Source: Anaerolineales bacterium (lineage in GTDB: Bacteria > Chloroflexota > Anaerolineae > 4572-78 > J111). Taken from it: a stretch of DNA of 5,765 bases. The translations under genes were made by a program, and so were the position numbers. The DNA is taken from positions 1 through 5,765 of the forward strand of contig JAAUSP010000500.1 of the NCBI GenBank assembly GCA_012032575.1, read 5' to 3'. Positions 1-5,166 of the stretch are shown piece by piece. The notes beneath the pieces were generated by a model, which was not told where the DNA came from, made no database searches, and saw nothing but the letters and a program-made list of their open reading frames with translations. Position 1 is the stretch's first letter; every line of letters begins with the position of its first letter.

Positions 1-323
1 CCCTGGCTGCCCGAATCTGGTTGAGGGGGCACAAGCTGCCAGCCGGCGGAATAGCAGCCGGGCGTTCGGCTGGCTTGCTGAGCAGTTCCGCTATGATGGC
101 GGCTCAATCCTCTTGATGTGACCTGAAGGTAATGAAGCATCCTTGCTCCGTGTCCGGCTGGCCCTGAAAGGCGAGCGCTAACTTATAAATTTGTCGTTGG
201 ATCAGGTAGGGTAAAGGTGGTGTTGGGAGTGGGAAGCTAACGTTGGTTTACGTCCCCACTATAGCCGAAAAAAAGAGGCCAGTACAGGTAATTTTCCTCC
301 CGATTACCTGACTCTTTGGGGAG
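1..323. other. non-coding stretch with RNA-like hairpins; identity unknown
   Basis: No convincing coding sequence is seen; every frame is short or broken. The stretch is rich in pairable segments. GCCAGCCG at 38-45 pairs with CGGCTGGC at 67-74. TGAG at 79-82 pairs with CTCA at 103-106, around an inner CCGC/GCGG pair (88-91 with 99-102). AGTGGG at 228-233 pairs with CCCACT at 255-260 and encloses a smaller ACGT/ACGT hairpin (240-243 with 250-253). CAGGTAAT at 285-292 pairs with ATTACCTG at 303-310 across a 10-base loop. This could be part of a structured RNA, for example a truncated group II intron domain I, but no intron boundary, domain V or intron-encoded protein is visible. It could also be decayed intergenic DNA. 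The identity is a guess. Confidence 0.3.
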
Positions 324-352
324 GTGGGGGAGTGTTGGGGGATAAGTTGGGG
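318..352 (+). other. G-quadruplex-forming motif
   Basis: Four runs of at least four G (318-321, 326-330, 337-341, 349-352) are separated by loops of 4, 6 and 7 bases, which fits the canonical intramolecular quadruplex pattern. The G-rich strand is the template strand for the leftward FHA regulator gene that ends at 455. A further run of eight G lies at 437-444, right behind that gene's stop codon. A structure here could slow RNA polymerase or a replication fork; this is inference from sequence only. Confidence 0.5.
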
Positions 353-375
353 CAAGGTTAGATCAGCTAAAACGT

Positions 376-424
376 GTTGCGTGTTGCGTGTTCCGTTTTT
401 ACGACGCAACACGCAACACGCAAT
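376..424. repeat. 49-bp heptamer-periodic palindrome, possible terminator of the FHA gene
   Basis: The left arm is three 7-base units (GTTGCGT, GTTGCGT, GTTCCGT at 376-396). The loop is exactly 7 bases (397-403). The right arm is three units (ACGCAAC, ACGCAAC, ACGCAAT at 404-424). The arms pair over 21 positions with one C-C mismatch and one G-T end pair; 16 bp (377-392 with 408-423) are perfect. It lies about 30 bp beyond the stop of the leftward regulator gene. On that strand the hairpin is followed within a few bases by a short T run (GTTTTAG), so it may serve as a weak intrinsic terminator. The strict 7-base period suggests an iterated repeat rather than an ordinary terminator. Confidence 0.75.
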
Positions 425-454
425 AAACAGCTATTTGGGGGGGGAACAACAAAA

Positions 455-1111
455 TCAAGGCTCAAGCACATATCCCAGACCGCGGACGGTTTTGAGCATG
501 TCAGCGTCGGGTTTGACTTCGCGGAGTTTGTGGCGCAGGTTGCTGATGGCCCGATCGAGGGCTTCGGCATCCAGGCCGGGGTCGTAATCGCGGCCCCACA
601 GGGCTTCGGCGCAGCTTTCGCGGGTACAAACCGCGCCCGCCTGCTGGTACAGATGTAATAACAAACGAAACTGAGCTGGGGTTAGATCGAGCGGCTTTTT
701 ATCCAGGCTAAAAAGCATGGCTCGTTCATCGTAACGCAACTGGCCGGTAACAAAATCGGTCGGATCGGCATCCACAAAAACCAGCAGGGGGGCCGGCTGG
801 CTCAGACCAATCTGATCCTCATCCTGGAGCACATGGGGTTCGCGCAAACGGCGGCCATTGACAAACGTGCCGTTGGCACTGTGAACGTCATGCAGCACAT
901 AACGCGGGCCGTTCCGCTCGATCCGGGCGTGAAGCCGGGAGATGGCTTTGGAGTCTATCACCACATCGCACTGGGGCGAGCGCCCAATCGTCGAAACCTC
1001 TTTGGTCAAAAAGCAGCGGGCCGGCTGGATAACGGCTTCTTTGCCGGGAAAGACCAGCAGCATAGACGGCGCGATATATTTTTCGGTATCCGGGAGAATA
1101 GCTTCATCCAT
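455..1111 (-). CDS. FHA domain / winged-helix (OmpR-PhoB type) transcriptional regulator
   Basis: This 218-residue cytosolic protein appears to join a phosphothreonine-recognition module to a DNA-binding module. An FHA domain spans about residues 17-112, with the family's conserved elements visible: GR at 43-44, S58..H61 in ISRLH, and NGT at 80-82. An OmpR/PhoB-type winged helix (Trans_reg_C) spans about 124-218, with LTPAQFRLLLHL, ALWG, AISNLRHKLRE and the closing TVRGLGYVLEP hairpin. There is no receiver domain, so control by an aspartyl phosphorelay is not indicated. FHA domains normally bind phosphothreonine, which suggests input from a Ser/Thr kinase not present here. The order is the reverse of EmbR (DNA-binding first, FHA last). 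The ATG at 1111 is chosen because AAGGGA lies 7 bases upstream; a TTG at 1132 would add seven residues. The gene follows the kinase gene by 82 bases on the same strand. Targets are unknown. Confidence 0.9.
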   Translation of the reverse strand: MDEAILPDTEKYIAPSMLLVFPGKEAVIQPARCFLTKEVSTIGRSPQCDVVIDSKAISRLHARIERNGPRYVLHDVHSANGTFVNGRRLREPHVLQDEDQIGLSQPAPLLVFVDADPTDFVTGQLRYDERAMLFSLDKKPLDLTPAQFRLLLHLYQQAGAVCTRESCAEALWGRDYDPGLDAEALDRAISNLRHKLREVKPDADMLKTVRGLGYVLEP

Positions 1112-1176
1112 TTCTTTGTCCCTTTGCCACAAAGCGCTTTTTTGATCACCCGCATTGTTACCCGGCAGGTAAAACC

Positions 1177-1182
1177 ATTATA
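1177..1182 (-). promoter_or_regulatory. possible -10 box for the FHA regulator gene
   Basis: On the minus strand a perfect TATAAT lies in the gap between the kinase stop and the FHA gene start, about 65 bases upstream of the ATG. No good -35 hexamer is found at 16-18 bases. Downstream of it is a direct repeat ACCCG (1148-1152 and 1160-1164), spaced by 12. It may give the regulator its own transcript in addition to read-through from the kinase gene. Confidence 0.3.
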
Positions 1183-1193
1183 AGATTAGTGGG

Positions 1194-2747
1194 CTACTCC
1201 GCCGAATATTTGTCGGTCCAGCCTTGTTCACCTTTAAATAAAATCTTGGGGAATCTTACGATCACGGTCAGGCCGTTGCCGTTGTTCAGCAGGAGTTGGC
1301 CTTTCAGGTCTTCTTCCACCAGAATCTTGACAATATGGAAGCCCAGGCTGTCGGTCTGTCCGATCTTAAAGTCGGACGGCAGGCCAGAGCCATTATCGGC
1401 GACGGTGATAATAACTTCGTCGCCTTCATCGGCTAAATTAACCCGCACCAGGCCGGTCTGTTGGTGCTCAAAGCCATGCTCGATCGCATTTTGCAGCAGT
1501 TCATTGATAATCAAAGAGCAGGCCGTAGCCTGTCGCGCCGGCAAATAAATTGGCTCGCCGGCCAATTCCAATTGGATCTCTTTATCGGGGCTGAGCATCC
1601 CCTGCCTAAACTGGCCCACAATGCGGTGGCTGACTTCTTTGATGTTGATAATGTTTGAATTTTCATTCGACAGAAATTCGTGGATAACCGCAATACTCAA
1701 AATCCGGTTGAGGGTTTCATCCAGGATTTGGCGGGCCTCTTCAGATTTCACCCGGCGTGAGCGCATGCGCAGCAACCCGGCAATAGTTTGCAGATTATTC
1801 TTAACCCGGTGGTGGACTTCCTGGATCATAGCATTCTTAACCCGGATTTCCTGATCCTGCCGCCGGCTTTCGGTGGCATCGTGGATGGCAATCATCACCC
1901 CATAGGGTTTTGCCGTCAGCCCGCTGCGGCCAAAGCCGTCCAACCAGGGCCAATGGCTGGATGAATAGCTGGTCAGCGGCAGAATTTTGCGCACCCAATA
2001 CCGGTCCCCTTCCTGGGTATCCCGTTCCAGGCAGCAGTTCTGGGCCAGGGCCGTCCGGCGGATTTCCTCATCCGCCGTTTCAATTTCGGCCACCTGATGG
2101 CCCACCAGGTTTTCCTTAAAGCCCAGGCGGCGGTAGAGGTTGGCCGCAATGCCGCTGACATACTGCACCACGCCAAAGCTATCCACAAAGATAATCCCGT
2201 CCTGCTCACCAAAAGGCGACAGGGTTTCTGCGCCGGGAACCTGACCGTATGAAACCATAAGCTGTAGCTTTTTCAGCGCCTGCTGGAAAACCCGGCTGCG
2301 CAGCCGGTGACGCTCGTACTCAATCAGGTTGGTCACAATAATCAAAGCCGCAACGACTCGCGGCTTTTCGGGCGAGCCGTTGGTGGAAGCATCCGCCAGC
2401 AGCGGCGGTGGAAAGTGGACCGGCAGCGCTTGCCGGACGACAGGCGCACCTTCGGCAATAAAACTGCGATAGGCTTTCTGATGCTGCCCGGTGGTCAAGG
2501 TGCGCATCACTTCAGGGCGAGTTCTACTGCTGATAGTATAACCTTCCCGGCTTTTATTATAAACGTGGGCCAGCGAGTGGGGTTGAGCGTGGGCCAGGAC
2601 AATCGCTTCATGCTCAGATTTGCGGGCATAGAGTAGAATATCGGCCCGGCTAAGATCGGCCACAATGCTCATTTGCGCTTCGAGGATGCGCAAGAAGTCA
2701 ATGCTGGCCTCATTCAGATTGAGACAGGACTTAACGGCAGAGTGCAT
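1194..2747 (-). CDS. PdtaS-like soluble sensor histidine kinase (HisKA_2 family)
   Basis: This 517-residue kinase has no membrane segment, so it should sense a cytosolic signal. The N-terminal ~20-150 resembles the GAF-like H_kinase_N domain (DLSRADILLYAR). A PAS domain spans about 183-293, with a Ser/Trp/Gly-rich insert near 260-280. A HisKA_2 dimerisation region follows, with EVHHRVKNNLQTIAGLLR at 310-327 (phospho-acceptor His at 312 or 313). The ATPase domain shows the N box INELLQNAIEH (414-424, Asn420), the G1 box DNGSGLP (451-457) and the G2 box SLGFHIV (467-473), so it looks catalytically intact. The domain order and the HRVKNN box match Mycobacterium tuberculosis PdtaS, which phosphorylates the ANTAR-type RNA-binding regulator PdtaR. 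No such partner is in this window. The ATG at 2747 has no clear ribosome binding site; the next Met (residue 26) would cut into the sensor domain. The FHA regulator gene lies 82 bases downstream and may be co-transcribed. Confidence 0.95.
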   Translation of the reverse strand: MHSAVKSCLNLNEASIDFLRILEAQMSIVADLSRADILLYARKSEHEAIVLAHAQPHSLAHVYNKSREGYTISSRTRPEVMRTLTTGQHQKAYRSFIAEGAPVVRQALPVHFPPPLLADASTNGSPEKPRVVAALIIVTNLIEYERHRLRSRVFQQALKKLQLMVSYGQVPGAETLSPFGEQDGIIFVDSFGVVQYVSGIAANLYRRLGFKENLVGHQVAEIETADEEIRRTALAQNCCLERDTQEGDRYWVRKILPLTSYSSSHWPWLDGFGRSGLTAKPYGVMIAIHDATESRRQDQEIRVKNAMIQEVHHRVKNNLQTIAGLLRMRSRRVKSEEARQILDETLNRILSIAVIHEFLSNENSNIINIKEVSHRIVGQFRQGMLSPDKEIQLELAGEPIYLPARQATACSLIINELLQNAIEHGFEHQQTGLVRVNLADEGDEVIITVADNGSGLPSDFKIGQTDSLGFHIVKILVEEDLKGQLLLNNGNGLTVIVRFPKILFKGEQGWTDKYSAE

Positions 2748-2775
2748 CGGGCAATATCAACCATGATTGAGCGCC

Positions 2776-2803
2776 TTTAAAACCGAAGCCACAAAACTTA
2801 CAA
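2776..2803 (-). promoter_or_regulatory. candidate promoter of the histidine kinase gene
   Basis: On the minus strand TTGTAA (2798-2803) and TTTAAA (2776-2781) are separated by 16 bases; each matches the sigma-70 consensus at four of six positions. The start codon at 2747 lies about 28 bases beyond the -10 box. The -35 hexamer overlaps one arm of the inverted repeat at 2788-2835. Confidence 0.35.
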
Positions 2804-2835
2804 ATTTCCCCTTAAATATCTGTAAGCTTCGTGGC
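2788..2835. repeat. imperfect 15-bp inverted repeat, operator-like
   Basis: GCCACAAAACTTACA at 2788-2802 matches the reverse complement of TGTAAGCTTCGTGGC at 2821-2835 at 13 of 15 positions, with an 18-base AT-rich spacer. It overlaps the candidate -35 box of the kinase gene, so a dimeric regulator could bind here. As RNA it could equally form a hairpin in a leftward transcript. No T run follows, so a terminator is less likely. Confidence 0.45.
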
Positions 2836-2937
2836 TAGAGGGGTTGTTTTTATCCAGGCGCAGATTAAAGAGTGGGTACTTGACTCCCTGAGCCAGGCTC
2901 AACGACTCACTCCCGCTCATCAATTTATTGTTCTATC

Positions 2938-3051
2938 GTAACTACTCAGCCATGTCATTTCGACCGAAGGGAGAAATCTCCGAGGCCGATGCAGCGCAGT
3001 AGGGATTTCTCGGCCTACGGCCTCGAAATGACATGATGGCTGAGTAGTTAC
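2938..3051. mobile_element. MITE-like palindromic element with 7-bp flanking direct repeat
   Basis: Terminal inverted repeats GTAACTACTCAGCC are identical over 14 bp (2938-2951 and the complement of 3038-3051). The match continues as ATGTCATTTCGA on both sides (2952-2963 and the complement of 3023-3034), apart from three extra bases in the right arm. Inner inverted pairs also exist: GAGAAATC at 2971-2978 with GATTTCTC at 3004-3011, and CGAGGCCG at 2981-2988 with CGGCCTCG at 3018-3025. TTCTATC occurs directly outside both ends (2931-2937 and 3053-3059, one base from the right end), which looks like a target-site duplication. The element is too short to encode a transposase and would have to be moved by one encoded elsewhere. 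It could also fold as a long hairpin behind fmt. Confidence 0.7.
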
Positions 3052-3118
3052 CTTCTATCAAATCTATTATACTAAAAATCGGCCATAAGGCGAGTAAAAA
3101 GGTTGAAAGCCTGAACTT

Positions 3119-4087
3119 TCACCCCTCCGTTTCCCCCAGGCGTGCGCCCCACAATTCCGGCTGGCCGTTGAGCATGGCTTCGGCGGGCATCTCCTTTTTT
3201 CCGGCCGGCTGCACCCTAATGAGGCGGATAGCGCCCTGGCCGGTGGCGACGTAAACGCCGCCCTGATGCTTAAAAACCGTACCTCTCTCAATTTGGGCCG
3301 GAAAGGCAGCCTGGGGCATGGCTTCAACCGCCAGAACCTTAAACTGCCCGCGCGGTCCCTCGGTAAACGTGCCCGGCCAGGGATCGAAAGCGCGCACCTG
3401 CCGCTCGATCTCCAGCGCCGGCTGGGCCCAATCAATCGCGCCTTGCTCTTTCTTCAGGCGCGGGGCCAGAGTGGCCAGACTGTTATCTTGCGGCTGCGGG
3501 GTGATCTGCCCGGCCAGCCAGGCCGGCAGCGTTTCGAGCAGCAGACTCGCCCCCACTTCGGCCAGTTCAGCCGTCAGGCTGCCGCCGGTGTGCTGCGGGG
3601 TAATCGGCACAGCCCGGCGAGCCAGCATTGGCCCGGTATCCAACCCCACATCCATCCGCATCAGGGTCACGCCGGTTTCGGCATCGCCGGCGCGGATGGC
3701 GGCGGCGATGGGCGCGGCTCCCCGCCAGCGCGGCAGCAGCGAAGCGTGGATGTTGATGCAGCCATACGGCGGCAGCTCCAACACATTTTTCCGCAAAATC
3801 TGGCCAAACGCTGCCACGATCATCAGATCCGGCTGAAGGGCGGTCAGTTCGGTTACGGCGGCTTCAGCTTTGAGCGTTTCCGGCTGGAGCACCTTCAGCC
3901 CGGCGTTCTGGGCCACCTGTTTCACCGGCGAGGCCGTCACTTGTTTGCCGCGCCCGCTGGGCCGGTCTGGCTGAGTGACAACCCCCACCAGCTCATACCC
4001 TCCGCCCGTCGAGGCAGCAGCAATCAATGCGGATAAAGCTGGCACGGCAAAATCGGGCGTGCCCATAAAAATAATTCGGGTGGTCAA
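3119..4087 (-). CDS. fmt: methionyl-tRNA formyltransferase
   Basis: Fmt transfers a formyl group from 10-formyltetrahydrofolate to the methionine on initiator tRNA in the cytoplasm. The 322 residues are a typical full length. The N-terminal formyltransferase fold shows RIIFMGTPDFAVPAL (4-18), the tRNA-contacting loop PDRPSGRGK (40-48), and the catalytic centre INIHASLLPRWRGAAPI (111-127) with Asn112 and His114. The catalytic Asp150 lies in MDVGLDTGPM. The C-terminal Formyl_trans_C domain starts near residue 217 (IDWAQPALEIERQVRAFDPWPG). The start is a TTG at 4087, because AGAGGG lies at 4095-4100 at good spacing and the next in-frame ATG (residue 8) would remove the first beta strand. A TATAAA on the minus strand at 4145-4150 may be its -10 box. 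The frequent neighbour def (peptide deformylase) is not adjacent; the upstream genes run the other way. Confidence 0.98.
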   Translation of the reverse strand: MTTRIIFMGTPDFAVPALSALIAAASTGGGYELVGVVTQPDRPSGRGKQVTASPVKQVAQNAGLKVLQPETLKAEAAVTELTALQPDLMIVAAFGQILRKNVLELPPYGCINIHASLLPRWRGAAPIAAAIRAGDAETGVTLMRMDVGLDTGPMLARRAVPITPQHTGGSLTAELAEVGASLLLETLPAWLAGQITPQPQDNSLATLAPRLKKEQGAIDWAQPALEIERQVRAFDPWPGTFTEGPRGQFKVLAVEAMPQAAFPAQIERGTVFKHQGGVYVATGQGAIRLIRVQPAGKKEMPAEAMLNGQPELWGARLGETEG

Positions 4088-4094
4088 TGAAAAT

Positions 4095-4100
4095 CCCTCT
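4095..4100 (-). promoter_or_regulatory. ribosome binding site fixing the TTG start of fmt
   Basis: On the minus strand AGAGGG ends seven bases before the TTG at 4087-4085. It supports TTG rather than the ATG seven codons further in. Confidence 0.7.
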
Positions 4101-4136
4101 TGATTTTAGATTTCCCGTAGGGCTATCAGTTTGTGG

Positions 4137-4221
4137 ATTTACGATTTATACCGCAAGGGTATCCTTCAGGACGATTGTGCTGCTTTCCACCTAAAATCGC
4201 AAATCGTAAACCGTAAATCGT
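4137..4221. repeat. heptamer repeats AAATCGT in inverted arrangement
   Basis: Four tandem 7-base units (AAATCGC, AAATCGT, AAACCGT, AAATCGT) run from 4194 to 4221. Two inverted units, ATTTACG and ATTTATA, lie at 4137-4150; bases 4138-4147 are an exact 10-base complement of AAATCGTAAA at 4201-4210. GATTTTAG at 4102-4109 also pairs with CTAAAATC at 4191-4198. The block sits between fmt and the rightward TM2 gene. Its function is unknown; it has the same 7-base unit length as the palindrome at 376-424 but a different sequence. Confidence 0.6.
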
Positions 4222-4263
4222 CAGCAATTTTTTATCCCAAATTTCCAAAAAAAGGCAGAGGTA

Positions 4264-4292
4264 TTGCATCAGCCTCAAACTTATGTTAGAAT
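4264..4292 (+). promoter_or_regulatory. promoter of the TM2/DUF4870 unit
   Basis: TTGCAT (4264-4269) and TAGAAT (4287-4292) are separated by 17 bases. A TG one base before the -10 box (4284-4285) adds an extended -10 element. Transcription would begin near 4299, giving a leader of about 45 bases before the ATG at 4345. Confidence 0.55.
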
Positions 4293-4327
4293 TATGTTGT
4301 AATTCTTAAACTCTGCACATTAAATCA

Positions 4328-4335
4328 TAAGGAGG
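4328..4335 (+). promoter_or_regulatory. perfect Shine-Dalgarno sequence of the TM2-like gene
   Basis: TAAGGAGG is a full eight-base match to the 16S rRNA anti-Shine-Dalgarno end and lies nine bases before the ATG. It fixes the start and predicts strong translation. Confidence 0.85.
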
Positions 4336-4344
4336 CAGTGAAAA

Positions 4345-4623
4345 ATGTTCAACTCAACCATGCAAATCCAACCCAGTGACCCCCCCAAGAATCCCATTGT
4401 AGCGGCTATCCTGAGTTTTCTATTACTCGGCGGCGTGGGACAACTTTATTTGGGACAACAGAAAAAAGGTATTATTCTGATTATTGCCACGTTGGTGTTG
4501 TACTGCTTTTTCGGTATTGGCGTTATTCTTAATATTCTGGGAACCATTGATGCCTACATGCTGGCTGATAAACTCCAAAAAGGCCAACCCATCGGCGATA
4601 TGGAGTGGTTCTGGGAAAAATAA
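4345..4623 (+). CDS. small TM2-domain-like membrane protein
   Basis: A 92-residue protein with a short polar head (1-15) rich in Pro and Asn. Two hydrophobic segments follow: about 17-36, then a glycine-containing turn with YLGQQKKG (35-42), then about 43-67. It ends in a charged tail rich in Lys, Trp and acidic residues. The order helix, G-x-x-YLG-x-x-x-x-G turn, second helix and a closing Asp (Asp69 in TIDAYMLAD) is the TM2-domain pattern (Pfam TM2). No enzymatic residues are apparent and no function is assigned; TM2 proteins in bacteria are mostly uncharacterised. It has its own promoter and a perfect ribosome binding site, and is followed 69 bases later by another small membrane-protein gene that probably shares its transcript. 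The gene is more AT-rich than fmt and recJ. Confidence 0.88.
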   Translation: MFNSTMQIQPSDPPKNPIVAAILSFLLLGGVGQLYLGQQKKGIILIIATLVLYCFFGIGVILNILGTIDAYMLADKLQKGQPIGDMEWFWEK

Positions 4624-4692
4624 GTTTCAATCCATTAACCAACCTACCTGATTTTTAAGCCAAAATATTTTATCAAATGAGGTAATTATCCA

Positions 4693-5004
4693 ATGAACGA
4701 TATCAACGATCAAGATAAACTCATGTCGGCGCTGGCCTATCCGATTGGATTGGTGGCCGTCATCATCCTCCTGGTTGAGGATATGAAAAAGCGCCCATTC
4801 CAAAAGTATCACGCGGTGCAGGCCCTGGCCGTCAACGTGGTCATCATCGTTTTAAGCATTGTTTTGGGCTGGACCATCATTCTGGCTTGTGTCCCGCTGT
4901 TACTGTGGTTTGTAACTTTATACTGGGCCTTCAAAGCTTATCAGGGCGAATATTTTGAAATCCCCGTTCTGACCAACTTTATCAAAGGCCAGGGCTGGAT
5001 TTAA
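4693..5004 (+). CDS. DUF4870 / Tic20-like small membrane protein
   Basis: A 103-residue protein. It opens with DQDKLMSALAYPIGLVAVII, a first membrane helix at about 12-28. A positively charged loop follows, ending in PFQKYHAVQALAVNVV (35-50), the signature of the DUF4870/Tic20-like family in which the H-A-x-Q-A-L stretch begins the next helix. Two further hydrophobic stretches (about 43-59 and 60-80) lead to a tail with AYQGEYFEIPVLTNFIKG (82-99), also typical of the family. The function is unknown in bacteria; a channel or assembly role is only suggested by distant likeness to chloroplast Tic20. GAGG at 4679-4682 lies ten bases before the ATG. The gene is probably second in an operon with the TM2-like gene and is closed by the terminator at 5050-5081. 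Confidence 0.9.
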   Translation: MNDINDQDKLMSALAYPIGLVAVIILLVEDMKKRPFQKYHAVQALAVNVVIIVLSIVLGWTIILACVPLLLWFVTLYWAFKAYQGEYFEIPVLTNFIKGQGWI

Positions 5005-5049
5005 ACACTCGCCGAAGTTGACCCGAAAAACCAAATCTAAATGAATTTT

Positions 5050-5081
5050 ATCCCCCATCGCTCGATGGGGGATTTTTGTTT
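5050..5081 (+). terminator. intrinsic terminator after the TM2/DUF4870 unit
   Basis: ATCCCCCATC (5050-5059) pairs perfectly with GATGGGGGAT (5064-5073) around a GCTC loop. The stem is followed at once by TTTTTGTTT. It is oriented to stop rightward transcription about 45 bases after the DUF4870 gene, which separates that unit from recJ. Confidence 0.93.
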
Positions 5082-5089
5082 CCCCTTGT

Positions 5090-5118
5090 TTGGGCTTGCC
5101 TCGCCTTTGGACTATAAT
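5090..5118 (+). promoter_or_regulatory. promoter of recJ
   Basis: A perfect TATAAT (5113-5118) is preceded at 17 bases by TTGGGC (5090-5095), which keeps only the TTG core of the -35 consensus. It lies between the terminator and recJ, about 50 bases before the start codon, which supports independent transcription of recJ. Confidence 0.6.
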
Positions 5119-5166
5119 TGCAAATCGTCCGTTGTCGGTTCATGTTTTTACCTTTGGAGAACAAAG

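Larger units (their letters stand above)
2748..3118. other. 371-bp intergenic region between fmt and the kinase gene
   Basis: No gene is seen. From left to right it holds a candidate leftward promoter and an imperfect inverted repeat in front of the kinase gene. Next is a 13-base palindrome, TGAGCCAGGCTCA, at 2889-2901. Then comes the MITE-like inverted-repeat element at 2938-3051. Last is a perfect TATAAT on the minus strand at 3066-3071, with no matching -35 box. Confidence 0.7.

Noticed and set aside
1..140. Leftward open frame from an ATG at 140 with GGAG upstream, running off the left edge
   Set aside because: The predicted peptide has no recognisable domain, the other frames are equally open for part of the stretch, and the hairpins suggest non-coding DNA.
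324..658. Rightward frames of 87 and 94 residues
   Set aside because: They run across the heptamer palindrome and opposite the FHA regulator gene; composition is low-complexity and they are antisense shadows.
2938..3051. CRISPR repeat or attachment site
   Set aside because: There is only one inverted pair and no regular direct repeats with spacers; the terminal repeats and flanking duplication fit a MITE better.
3066..3071. TATAAT on the minus strand as a promoter between fmt and the kinase gene
   Set aside because: No acceptable -35 hexamer is present, and the MITE-like element separates it from the kinase gene by over 300 bases.
3266..4036. A 256-residue rightward open frame opposite fmt
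   Set aside because: It is antisense to a full-length fmt with all catalytic residues. Its Arg/Gly/His/Gln-rich composition is typical of a GC-rich shadow frame.
4194..4221. CRISPR-like or iteron replication origin
   Set aside because: The units are 7 bases without spacers and there is no initiator gene, DnaA-box cluster or partition gene nearby.
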